Part shown: in pieces, positions 34,401 through 45,108 of the stretch
Layout of the letters: each line of letters starts with the position of its first letter
Numbering within the stretch: position 1 is the first letter of the stretch
From: Thuidium tamariscinum
Lineage: Eukaryota > Streptophyta > Bryopsida > Hypnales > Thuidiaceae
Assembly (NCBI GenBank): GCA_947034885.2
Contig: OZ019759.1
Span: forward strand, 4,528,501 to 4,592,500
DNA length: 64,000 nt
Direction: 5' to 3'
Program-made: the position numbers and the translations under genes
Notes under the pieces: generated by a model
What the model saw: the letters and a program-made list of their open reading frames with translations, nothing else
Told to the model about the DNA's origin: nothing
Databases searched by the model: none

Positions 34401-34973
34401 TTTTGATCTGTCGTTGTAGTAAGGGCAAGTGAAGTAGTCTTGGGTGACCTGCTAACCGGATTGGCTCAGAGCCATCCGGAAAGTTGTGAGGACCCGGATC
34501 CGCCTCTACTGCAAAATCAGATACATTTGGATGTCTTTGTGTGTTTTGTGTATTTTGTTTGAGGAAAGAGAGTGTGAAGTTTATGAGTGGTAAGTCCCTA
34601 CCCCTCGGAAAGATCAAGAGAGGACCCCCTGAGGGTAAAACAGGGGTATCTAAAACCGATAAATCAAAGTGACGGAACCAGAATTCGGATTGGGACGGAT
34701 CCGGGTGGAAGTGAAATCCGGATCCGAGAAGGGAATCTGATAATAGTTGAGAGACGGATTCGGAAAGAAACGACGGATCCGGAAAAAGAGTTCCGGAAAA
34801 CAAGTTGGTATTTCGGATTAAGAGTATTAACTTTGGTGTTTTGAGCTGGGAAACCTAGAAACCGGAAAACGCAACTATTAGTAACGTCTGGAATATCCTG
34901 GGACGATATTCCGTGTCATATTATTACGTTTGGGTGTAATAAAGGTGCTTTTTGCTAGACTGCGCGTACGACA
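28483..34973 (+). mobile_element. composite solo LTR, type 2 with type 1 inside (plant Ty3-type fossil)
   Basis: Begins TGTCACAGTCCG and ends GCGCGTACGACA, with the 5-bp target duplication AACGT at 28478-28482 and 34974-34978. The 3' end has the CTCCTGGGACGATA-like motif typical of the U5 end of plant Tat/Athila LTRs. It contains a type 1 element (28737-32655), and part of the type 2 middle is missing around it. The coding region is a fossil with a handful of breaks. The 3' half is almost identical to 63153-64000, so at least that part spread or was converted recently. Confidence 0.7.
28737..32655 (+). mobile_element. type 1 LTR-like element within the composite (3.9 kb)
   Basis: Starts TGTGGCAACC and ends CCTGTGCTACA, preceded by GGAAACGATACACGAGTCAC, the counterpart of GGGAACGATAAACGAGTCAC in the second type 1 copy. 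A coding region spans roughly 29.3-31.4 kb: an N-terminal domain resembling plant Transposase_32 (ANTIFGALSGDRKIDWG, FLFYLYHSLDLL), then coiled-coil and acidic/basic segments ending in a basic tail. It is broken a few times. The 1.2 kb after it is non-coding. No target duplication is seen, in keeping with recombination or deletion at the junctions. Confidence 0.6.
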
Positions 34974-35223
34974 AACGTAACGTGTAGAGTGGATTGTGTT
35001 GAGTTCTCCCTTCATAACGCAAAATTCTGCGTTTCAACGTGTCAATACAAAATTGAACAAGGAAAATGTAGAATGCAACAAGGAAAACACAGAATTTTGT
35101 ACTAGAATGAAAAATTCCGCATGACAAAGCAGGACTTCAACACAATCCACTCCACGTGTTACGTTGAATACAATACAGTTTCAACACATTTTTTGTCAAA
35201 TACAACGTAGTTTTCTTCTAGTA

Positions 35224-35515
35224 AATGATGATGAAAAGAATTTGGTGAGTTTTTCCGACATTATAGATTCTACAAAGCGTGTAGCAAATGACTTTAGGAA
35301 GATAGATTTAGTTGGAACTGTGGTCTTTAACTATGGTTCTCATCTAAGAGCTTTGAAATGGAGTACACCTCTACTGAAGAAGTCTCAAATAGTAGCTCTA
35401 GTCTTCCATTTGAGGAGTTTTGTGAGTGTAACTATACTAGTAGGTTTTATACTTATCAAGTCATCATCCTTAGCTCAGGCTCTAATGAAGATGATGACGT
35501 TGATATCATAGAATA
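35224..35515 (+). pseudogene. decayed last exon of the unknown gene, 3' part
   Basis: Translates in part as NDDEKNLVSFSDIIDS, matching SDDEEQTLVSFSDIMDA of the better copy. In another frame it reads FYTYQVIILSSGSNEDDDVD, matching FYTYKVIILSSDSEDDDVD, and ends in TAG at the same place. At least one frameshift separates the two halves. Confidence 0.8.
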
Positions 35516-36310
35516 GAATTATTTTGCACAAAATCAATTTTCCCCCTGATTTCCCTTTTTAAGGCCTTATTCATTAAAATGAGACAAAACGGTGATTTCG
35601 AGACTATCAAAAATTAGAACAAAGTCGCCATTGAAGAAGAAGTTGTTGAATCTAACGATAAATAGAAGCCAGCTTGCAGTTCCCTCAAATAGTTTGCGAG
35701 ACTTATAGAGATAAAAGATAGTCATTTGCACAATGTATAATGATGATGTCATAGATGAAGCCAAACAAGAACATTGAATTCCAAAGTAATGAAATGAATC
35801 AATTACCTTGGACATTTGCATACACAAAAAACATTCAAGTTTTTGCAACAAGTTGTATTGAAGTGCATGAATTGTAAAATTCTATGATTGATTTTGAATC
35901 AAATGAAAGACAACGAGGTCAATGTACATTCATGAAGCCCTCAACCTCTTCCACCTCTTTTGTATGTCATTTGGATACTAAGTATAGACTAGTCTATACA
36001 CAAAGGATGGACCTTCTCAGTCTAAGACACGCTCATAAAACTTTCTATTTATAATAAAAAGATCTGAAAGTGATTAGCTTTCAGAGTTGCCTTCTCTTTC
36101 TAAGGCATCTCTATTATTTACCATTCCTATTTCTATGCCTTTTAGCTTTGCAAGACCTCATAAGATATCCTTGCGTTGAGAAGAATAATGTGACCCACTT
36201 CCTCTGTACAACGTTCTTGTCACGCTCATACTATGATATTCAGTGGCTTTTCGTTTTGATATTCGCGTGCTTTGAGGAACTCCTGAAGTGGAGAGAGATT
36301 TGGATGGTCT
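35516..36310. other. AT-rich stretch without a recognised gene
   Basis: The first 80 bp resemble the 3' flank of the unknown gene (TTTAAGGCCTT then AAAATGAGACAAAA, against the complement of 12895-12985). The rest shows no gene or repeat I can name. Confidence 0.4.
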
Positions 36311-37096
36311 CTATGGCGGCCTAGGCAACAAGGCCTTCACACTGCCTATATATAAAAAGATAGTTCTAGTAGTCATGGCCTCCAAAAAGCGTCGATGTTC
36401 TCTAACAAGTCGTTGACGGAAAAGATTGTCCACAGATGGCAGAAGTCTCGTTCCAGTGGACTTGGAGGAGCGGGTTGGGTTATCCTCGACTCGAGGTAGT
36501 CGAACACCTCCATCGGAAGTGACATGTTCAATTTGGGTCCCTTCCCTTGGTGTACTCGTCGACTTCACTTCGATGGTAGTATTAGTGGACGTTGGACAGG
36601 GAGCCAGGACAATGTCTTCAAGGTGATGATGCCCCCCAGCATCTTAGACAAGGAATTCCAACTTTCGACTGGTTGCTTCGTCTTTTTGCGGAGTTGGCGA
36701 CCAGGACCTTCCTCGACTCGAGAATGTCCGTTTTAACGGCAACGGCGAGTAGATGGGAGTCTTGCTTGTTGTGCGACTCGAGGGATTGTTGACAACGCCG
36801 TCTTCAATGTTTCCCTTGGAAAAGTCTATGGCAGCCGACACCGCATCTGTGGCTTTACACAACATGTACGGTTTGGACACACGAATTGTTTTGCAGCTCC
36901 CACCTCCAGAAGCAGACCTAGACAACGATGGCTTGTCCGATCCAGAGAGGAGGCTCTTTGTGAGCCTCTTCCTTCCAAGAGTAAATACATAAGCTCCAAC
37001 CTGCAATAAAACGAGAGTTCCAAACCCAAAGACAATGCGTTCTATGAGAACATAGATATATGTGGAACATGGTATCTGTGAGGATTTATGAAGCAC
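36311..37096 (-). pseudogene. conserved region downstream of the HAD gene, locus B
   Basis: Shares a segment with locus C: DFSKGNIEDGVVNN here against DFSTRPIKDGVVDK at 56.3 kb, each followed by a Ser/Pro-rich stretch and an IVLAP/IILPVP motif. A hydrophobic run (VLIERIVFGFGTLVLLQVGA) could be a membrane segment. It may be 3' exons of the HAD gene or a separate small gene. Three CTCGACTCGAG-type palindromes fall inside. The coding strand is inferred from the match to locus C. Confidence 0.35.
36481..36498. repeat. short palindrome of the CTCGACTCGAG type (locus B)
   Basis: TATCCTCGACTCGAGGTA, symmetrical around GACTC. Further partial copies are at 36711-36722 and 36773-36783, and a related one, TATCCTCGACTTGAGGATA, at 38967-38985. 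Confidence 0.55.
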
Positions 37097-37234
37097 ATTA
37101 TTTTGAAAACGGAGACGGAATCTCTTGAAAAATACTTTATATTTATTTACTAAAAAATGTGACGTATATACAAAAATTAGTTACCATTTTCCTGGACTCT
37201 CTCAATGCCTAATTCTATAATCAAGAAAATCTAC

Positions 37235-38290
37235 TTCCTACAACGACGACGTCTCTCGATGGTGATTCCCGCCATGGGCACTTCAAAACGAGTGTTCATG
37301 CAATCCGCTAACTCCCTCATGACCTCAAGGATTTCCCTGAGTTGAAAATGGTCGCAAGAAAGGGGGTTAATGCCTATCCTATTCTTGTCTACATATCGCA
37401 GCAACCCCCTGTGGGGGTTGCACCCCGAATGCAGTCATCGGAGCCACGGAAGTAGTTGTCCCATGAGAACATCATCCCTCCGATCAACGTAGCTCCAGGT
37501 CTCCAGGAAGATGGAGTTCCCGGTTTCATTGTAGACACTCTTTTCGGGAGAGTCGTTAATGAGTAGAGTGTCTTGCGTTGAAAACGGCGCCCCTACATTA
37601 TCGAAACTGTCGAACAGACCATGTTTGAGCACTTTCATGTGCAATTTTTTCACACCACGGTGGAAGAACTTTCCGGGACTGTACTCTATCTTCGTGCAAT
37701 TTTCCTGTCCTAGGATGTTGTAGGGTAGTCTGCACCTCCCGAACAAGTGTCCCACGATGGCTTCCGCGTTATACTTGTACATGGATGACCAGACGACGAC
37801 TTTATTCGCGATCTCGGACACCTGTTTTAGAAATTCGCTGACATTCTACCTAGCAAATACGGCCTTGGACCCGATGATGGTCGAGTGCCAATGGCTAAGA
37901 ACATTGTCTTTGACCCTGTAATGCGTGAAATATTTTCCGAATTTCGTTGAAGTAGAGTGACATAGCACCCCCTTCAGGTCAAAGACAATGTTCATCCACT
38001 TCCTTCTTGGCGGAGGCATGATTGGATGCTCAATCCTTCGTACGACCTCTCCTCTTGCTTGCGATACTACTTGATCAAAGAAAAAAAACAAAGAATTGGT
38101 GTTACTTGAAAAAATGCAAGACTGATAAAGCCAAAGTGCGGAGAGACACATTTCACCTTACTACTTGATTGCGCCCTTCCCTTAGGAATTGGCTTCATAG
38201 GTAGTGGGGGATGCAAGCTGACATCTATGTTGAGCTGAGCCAAAAACAACGACAAAGGAATGCAATTAGACACGTTCACTGTTGTGGATT
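37235..38290 (-). pseudogene. FCP1/NIF-like HAD phosphatase domain, degenerate (locus B)
   Basis: Main exon about 38063-37235, with an upstream exon about 38290-38175 (LHPPLPMKPIPKG). Motif I is NIVFDLKGVLC, where DxDxT would be expected: the first Asp is kept but the second is Lys. VVVWSSMYKYN is the second HAD motif region. DTLLINDSPEKSVYNETGNS and ETWSYVDRRDDVLMGQLLPWL match the FCP1 C-terminal half (VDDSP... then D.L..L...L). In-frame stops follow AVFAR and LLPWLR, the second a TGA; it is otherwise open to RRRRCRK. The gene follows a ParB-methyltransferase gene on the same strand, as at locus C. Confidence 0.65.
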
Positions 38291-38553
38291 GTAAATTCTG
38301 CAACTTTTATTTACATGTTGTATAATGTACATCTCCAAATTGTTCAGGCCTCCATAACTGCACATTCTATTCCTACTCTACAATATTCTACACTCTGCCC
38401 GCCGCAGACGGGTTCTCTGTCAGCGCCAGTACGTCAAAGAGTGGTGACCCCCGCCTATCATATAGCAATAATTCCAATGAGAACTCAAACCCAGTCAGAA
38501 AGTTAACCAACTACCTCTACTTAAATGAATGGCATGATCCCAGGATTCCTTAA

Positions 38554-39381
38554 TCAACCGAAAGTATAAAGATCAAATTGTTCTACCAGGGAGGCTTCAG
38601 TTGTTTGTGGGGCGGGTTGCTCCTCCACCGCCACTGCAGGTTCTTGGACTTCTTCTTCGTCGCAATCATTCTCCCCGTAGTCCAACCTCTCTCCCTCCTC
38701 CATCGTAGGAGACGTCTCCACAGTCCCCTGAACCTCTTCAATGTTTTTTGAAGGTGGAGGCACTGAGCTAGAGAGCTGTGCCGTCACGACTTCTTTGATA
38801 TTGTCGAGTCAACGATAATCCTGAGCCTCCCCTTCTACAGGCCCTTATGATTGAGGCACGACAAATTCAAAGAAGGCGACATCCGGGGAGGATGTTCTTG
38901 GAGGCAGTTGGGATGCCGGAGTGCACTCCACGACTTCAATCTTAGTGAATGAGACTATGCATGCAGTATCCTCGACTTGAGGATATTGAAGTTCCGAGAC
39001 CAACTGTTGGGTCTCTAGAGGGACTAGAAAGGCGGATGCGTTAGACAACAACTGGATGGGCATCTAGCCCAGTTTAGTCCTCACGAGTTGCGTCAAGTGT
39101 TGAACTTGTAACTCCACCGTGGAGAGCTTCTGCTTGGACTCTACAGACTCTTGAGTAACTACGAGGAGTTCTTGTTTGGTTTCGGCCAACTCCTTGTCTT
39201 TGGCCTTCTACTCGACCTCGCGAACGATTCTCTTAGCCCTCACCTCTTCTTGTGTTATCCAATAGTCCTTCTCCACCTTTATCATCTTTCCGTCAGATAG
39301 GACTAATGGCTTCAATTCACTCTACTTCGGAGGGCCATTGTGGTTCTCATCGTCGTGATCTAAGTCATGTGGATGGGGTGA
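38554..39381 (-). pseudogene. 3' part of the locus B ParB-methyltransferase-like gene
   Basis: Starts right at the edge of an LTR insertion, reading DHDDENHNGPP, then a coiled coil (AKDKELAETKQELLVV, KQKLSTVELQVQHL). It ends in Pro/Glu-rich segments with MEEGERLDYGENDCDEEEV. Several in-frame TAGs interrupt it. Locus C has an equivalent C-terminal coiled coil followed by an acidic tail and then a HAD gene. The 5' continuation is at 47033-49442. Confidence 0.55.
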
Positions 39382-41268
39382 TGTCACAACCCTAAAACCC
39401 ATCTTTAGTCTAGATAGTATAAAATAGCTTTTATTTTTTTGATTTTTCATATTTATTTTTTATTTTCCTAGTCTATATCCAGAGTTATAGTATAGTGAGG
39501 AAAACCGGAATGTCGGGAAACAATAAGGAGATAATAGTGTTAAGAGAGGGATTGTCTTTTTACCGGAATCGGAACCAGAATACCCATCTAGAGAAGGAAA
39601 GTTAGAAACTAGGTCAGAGCCTGACACCAGAGGTACTTAGAACTGTACTAAGTCTATCGGGAACTGGCTAGAACACGCATCAAGTCAGTAGGGGTCGTAC
39701 CAGCAGTTTAGGGAAAGTACCACCCAATGGTCAGTCTCGTGGGAAGCCAGGGACTACAGGATTTAAACGGTCGGATTGTCGGGAACTTCGTTCCCAGCGG
39801 CTGAGAGCGGGAAGTGGGGAAAACTGGGTGGAGGCCTTTTTAGGTTGTCACTTTGGGTTTCAAACCTCATTGTTGTGTTTTCTTGGCAAGTTCTGAGCCT
39901 TGGAGGTTGTGTACGCGCGTTGCTGCTGTTGCTACTGGTTTCCTATTTTCCGGTTATAGTAATAGTTGGAGTATCCTGGCGAGTTAGTTGGTGTGTGTGT
40001 GTGTGTGAGGTTTTTGGTGTGCGTTTTCCGAGAGTTGTGTGAGCTTCACGAGTGGGAGCCATGTCTAGAAGCGAGGCCAAGGAGGAGGTCGCCACCAAAG
40101 TGTCTTTGAGGAATGTGGTTCCAGTTATTCTGGAGGATGCGGAGGAGCGTGGGGACTTGTTGGAAGACCTCAGCTAGTTGGGCTACGCCGGCTTGATCGA
40201 GCGGCCATGGAGCTTCAAGGACGACGTGATGGTGTGGGAGTTGCTGCATCCCTAGTCGAACGAGTGGAGGAAGACCTTGAGGGCGATTCCGAACAAGTGG
40301 ACGGCTGGAGTCTGGCGAGAAGTGTATGGCTTCGCCAAGGACGGGGAAGGAGGTGCTTCACGGACTCACAAGTTTGTGGTGGGTAAGTTCCGGGCAGCAC
40401 CTCATTCCAAGGATGGGTACACCGTGAGTGACTGCAAGAATGCAAGAGAGAGGCGGGTGTTAGAGTTCATAGTCCTAATTCTTAGTCCAGATAGGGGAAC
40501 CCGGATGACTCTCACCCTAGGGAATACGATCTTTGGAGCACTGAGCAGTGACCGGAAAATAGACTGGGGCATAGTCATGAGGGATTATGTCTTGAAGTTG
40601 TGCAAGGGAGTAGGAAATACTAAACCGTCCAATATCTCTCCTTTTCTCTACCACCTCTATCATTCACAAGACTACATGAGGGAATCTGAGAGGCAAGAGT
40701 ATGTAGTGAAAGAGGTGAAGTTAGCTCACGGGATGAAGTCAGATTCAGATGATGAGATGGAGGAAGTTGAGGGAAAGACTGAGCCTTCCGGTTTGACTGG
40801 GAAACCAGAACCGGAAAAGCAAGAGAGGACAGAGGTCAAGGTAGAGAAGGAGAAAGAAAAGGACCCTGTCTGGAACAGTGACCCTTTAGGGTCAATCATT
40901 GGGGAACTCATGAAAGTCCGTGAGGGATATGAGCGAGAAAGAGGAACCTTAAAAAAGGTATGTAAGATGTTGGGAGATATTCCCGGGACTGAGTGTGTAG
41001 AGCAGATCCGGAACTTGATAGAAGATGCTGAGAGGAAGGCCGGAAAGGCAAAATATCAAGATTTGATGGATGAACTACTCTCCCTTAAGGCAGAGCTGAG
41101 TGAGCAGAAGCAGGAAAGTGAGCGTAACCGGAAGTTCTCAACTCAGTCAGTAGAGACCCTTGACCGGATTAAGGAATTCATTAGCGTTCCGGCAGAGGTC
41201 TTGAACAAGGCCAAACTCTTTGATGAGAAGGTCTTGGAAGGAACAAGGAAGCTAGGGGATAAGGTAAT

Positions 41269-44200
41269 TGTTGCAGTCCGGAAATATCAGGTAAGTAAAG
41301 TAGGAAGATAGTATATAGAGTAAGCTCAATTTTTCAAAATTTTAGGGTTAGATATGGCGAAAAGAAGATAATTAGGGTCTTCTTCCCTTGGATCCGTTTG
41401 AACCGGATTGACCAAGGTGAATTTCCGGTCTATGAGCATAAGTTTCCGGATCCGGATTCCTCAATATCCGGAACGGAACTTCCCGGAAGACGGAACTTGG
41501 AGAGACGGATCCGGTATACCTAAAGATGGATCCGATATTGTCAAAAACGGATCCGGTATACCTAAAGACGGATCCGAGGTAGTTCCGGATGGTCGGCACC
41601 TACGGGTCTATGCCGCCGACCTACGGAAACTAGCGTAACGGCCGGGGAACGTCGCGCCGTTCCGAGGGGAACTGGGAACGCAGGGTACCGACTGGTATAT
41701 AAACCCTTCCTCTCCACTTCATTTTTCCTTTTCGATTTGGCAAATCGAGGTACGGCTTGTATGCAGGTTTTGGAGCGCGTATAGAGAGAGAAAGAGTGGT
41801 GAGCAGTAGAGATCGGTTCCGGGTTTAGTTCAGGGTCGGTGCCGACCGCACCGACAAGTTCCGACTCGGGCGGAGAGATGGCGAGTTCCTCCAATCCGAA
41901 GCGAGCGGTAGTGACGGCCAAGGCAATTTCACTAGTCATCCCTTCCGATCCGCAGCATCGGAAGGAGTTAGAAGATGATCTAGTCTTCCTAGGGTGTCAT
42001 GGGTTGATTCGGCGCCCTTGGAGTGTGAAGAGTGACGAGATAGTACAGGAAATCCTCTCGGGAGTTCCGAATCAGTACGAACTCACAGTGAGGGGTAGAC
42101 CGAGTGCTTAGACGCCGGATATCTGGGCGAATGTATACGGTTTTGATAAAACCGGATTAGGTCTAGCTCCCCGGACGGACAAGTTTGGTGTTAACAAGTT
42201 CCGGAATCCGCCCCACCCTAAGGACGGATACTCAGTTCCGGATTGCACCAACGACCGGCATAGACGGATGTTGGAATTCTTGATTCCCATCCTCTATCCG
42301 GAAAAGCCTACCCGTGTCACCGTGACAGTAGCAAACACCATCTTCGGGTGTTTTGAGAAGCAGATAGTCAACTGGGGTATAATCCTCCAGTGGGTAGTTA
42401 ACCGGCTAGCCGAGCATGTGGGACGGGAGAAGACCAACACTATCAGCGGCTATCTCTTCCACCTGTACCACCACAATGATGTGTTGAGTGGCCCGGAACT
42501 CCTCCGCTATGAGACAGGAGAGCAGATCCTCAAGTACGGCTTGACGGATGAGTTGGAGAAGGAGCCGGAGGACCCCGAGGACGAGCAGATGGACGAGGAC
42601 CCGAAAGAGCAGAAGCCGGTCAGCCAGCCGGAACGAAAGCCGGAACGGAAGAAGTCCACAACGCCGGATAAGAGAGGACACCCAGACCCGGATCCACCCG
42701 GATCAACCCTGGGGAAGAAGAAGCGGAACCACTTCGACACCATCATCCGTCACGCCATGATGGCGCACGCAGACAACAACCAATATGAGGCGATACTCGA
42801 GCAGATTGTCATGAAGCTGGGCGCGGTGAAGATCGAAGACATTCCGGAAATCCTCGACCGTCTTCCAACTCAAGAGGTGTTGCGGAAGAAAGACGAAGAG
42901 ATCCGGAAGTGGGAGGACGTGGCCCGGAACCAGACGGATCGGACCCAGCAGGCGGAAGATCTGGCCCGGATAGCTGAAGAGGGACGACGGAAGGCGGAAG
43001 AGGAGCGGAATGGGCTCCAGAGCACGGTAACGTACTTGGAGAGTGATCTCAGTGTCGCCAACGGGAAAGTCGTCAAGGCCACCTCCTTGGTTCGGAACCT
43101 GCAGGAGTTGGTGGCCCAACCGGCGGATACGGTGATCAGGGCGAAACTGTTTTCCGCTCGGCTGATGACGGAAGGGCACGTCACCGGATCGAAAGTCATC
43201 ACCATCTTGGTGGATTACCAAGCCAAGATGGAAGGGGTGCTGAAGGAGATGAGGGCCTTAATTGGGGCTCTCAATCCGGAGTTGGGGGAAGGACTGTCGA
43301 ACTTGCTCAACCAGCAGGTGTTTACGGACTTCAGCCCCGGTGCGCAAGGACGGATGTCGACGGATCGGAAACTACTCGGAAACTCGCTGGTCGTGAAGAA
43401 CCTCGGCGAGCTCGGATCGGATCCGAATGCAGCCGGACCGTCCAACACACCTACGGATCCGCAAGAGAAGAGGGCATCACCACGGCTCGACCTGGAGATC
43501 CGGATGAAGGCCCTAGCTAATCCGGCCAGGGAGAATCCGGAGAAGTTCGCCCACATGAACGAGCCAGACAGGGTTCCGGGTAAGGATCCGCGCAGCAAGA
43601 CAGTCATCTTGGATGACTCGGACAGGGAAGATAATCCGCCCCTCACCATCCGTGATGAAGTTAGGGGTCAGGGCGGATTTCAGGGAGTAGAGCATTCAGA
43701 AAACTCCGAGGCGGATTCGGAGGAGACTTCGACGGAAGACAGCGGAACGCCACCGGTTCCGATTCAGAAGAGGCAGACCCGATCCGCCACCAAGAAGGCT
43801 CCCCCTCCCAAGGCAGCAACGCGGAGAAGTTCAGTTCCGCCCGTGGGCACGACATCGAAGCGGGCACGTAAGTAGGATAGGGTTGAGTAGTTAGGTAGGA
43901 TTTTGAGATTTTGGGACGGAAGTTTCCTGGACGGATTTCCCGGATGTGGGCCCCGATCCGGAACTTTAGGGACAACTGGCCAGACCTTTCCGGATTTTCC
44001 GGTTGGGCTCCGATTGGTTGTTGCGGATTTTCTTTGGCCTTGTTGGCATTCCGTTTCTATTTTTAGGCTTTGACTTTCATTGTGTTTTGGGGCTTTTAAG
44101 GGGCAAGGAAGTTAGTTGGCCTGTCATTCCTTCCTAGTGCATATTCCATTGTATTTCATTCCCTTCTTTAATTTGAGCCGGCGGATGGACATTCTAGCTC

Positions 44201-45108
44201 TGACTTGCGTTTGAGTCTCTTCTTGGTGTGTTCATTGAAGTGTTGAGAGGCAAGAGGGAAGGGTGAGGAGGAATCTGGATTCTGAGGCACTTGAAATCCG
44301 AACTGAGTGACCAACTTCCGAGGGTTAGGATCTTGAATCGTGAGTTTGAGCGTGGAGCCTTTAATTCACCGGAACGGTGATCCGGTGTGAGTCCAGGAGT
44401 GACGAGGAGGAGGTTCCAAAATCGCAGGGGCGGATTCGTGCGGAGTTAAGCAGCCGCCATAGGAAAGTTCTGTCCATCGGAAGGTCTGCCAACCATTGAG
44501 TCGATCCGAAGAACTAGGAAAATACGTCCTTTCGGGTCTAGGGGTTTTCGAATCTGTTGTTGTAGTAAGGGCAAGTGAATTAGTCCTGAGTGACCTGCTA
44601 ACTAGATTGGCCTAGAGCTATCCGGGAAGTTGTGAGGATCCGAATCCGGTCCTAATACAACATCGGATATATTTTGGTATTTTCATGCATTTTTGTTTGA
44701 GAGAAGAGAGCGTGAGGTGTACGAGTGGTAAGTCCCTACCCCTCTAAAGATCAAGAGAGGACTCCCTGAGGGTAAAACAAGGGTATCAAAAACCAATTAT
44801 TGAGTGACGGAACCAGATTCCGGATTGAGACGGATCCGGGTGAAGGAGAAATCCGGATCCGAGAAAGGAATCCAGTAATAGTTGAGAGACGGATTCGGAA
44901 AGAAAAGACGGATCCTGAGAAGCAGTCTGGAAGATAAGTTGGTATTCCGGATTAAGAGTAGTAACTTGGGGTGTTTTGATCCGAGAAACCTAGAAACCGG
45001 AAAACGCAACTATTAGTAACGTCTGGAATCTCCTGGGACGATATTCCGTGTCATGTTATCACGTTTGGGTGTGATAAAGGTGCTTTCTGCTAGACTGCGC
45101 GTACGACA
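41269..45108 (+). mobile_element. type 2 solo LTR (3,840 bp) nested in the type 1 element, TSD GTAAT
   Basis: Begins TGTTGCAGTCCGG and ends GCGCGTACGACA. The target duplication GTAAT is at 41264-41268 and 45109-45113. Parts: about 570 bp of 5' region with TATATAAA at 41696; a coding region of about 2 kb (41.88-43.87 kb); 1.2 kb of 3' non-coding DNA ending with CTCCTGGGACGATATTCCG. The coding region shows a Transposase_32-like domain (VTVTVANTIFGCF, NWGIILQWVVNRL, YLFHLYHHNDVL), a long coiled coil (KKDEEIRKWEDVARN...) and an acidic then Arg/Lys-rich C-terminus ending KRARK. It is nearly open. This is the best type 2 coding copy in the window. Confidence 0.7.
41696..41703 (+). promoter_or_regulatory. 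TATA box of the type 2 element
   Basis: TATATAAA lies about 180 bp upstream of the coding region and is kept at the same place in the copies at 49831 and 62042, in a well-conserved context (GGGTACCGACTGG before, CCCTTCC after). Confidence 0.6.

Larger units (their letters stand above)
28379..35223. mobile_element. CACTA-type MITE split by an LTR element
   Basis: Left end CACTAGAAGAAAACTAC at 28379; right end GTAGTTTTCTTCTAGTA at 35207-35223, with the last base changed. The MITE proper is 28379-28482 plus about 34979-35223 (roughly 350 bp); an LTR fills the middle. The flanking AGT (28376-28378) and AAT fit a mutated 3-bp duplication. The right part has an inner inverted repeat, AACGTAACGTGTAGAGTGG against CCACTCCACGTGTTACGTT. 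Confidence 0.75.

Noticed and set aside
28483-34973. A complete LTR retrotransposon with two LTRs and gag-pol
   Set aside because: No direct repeat of the ends, no protease, reverse transcriptase or integrase motif was seen in any of these elements.
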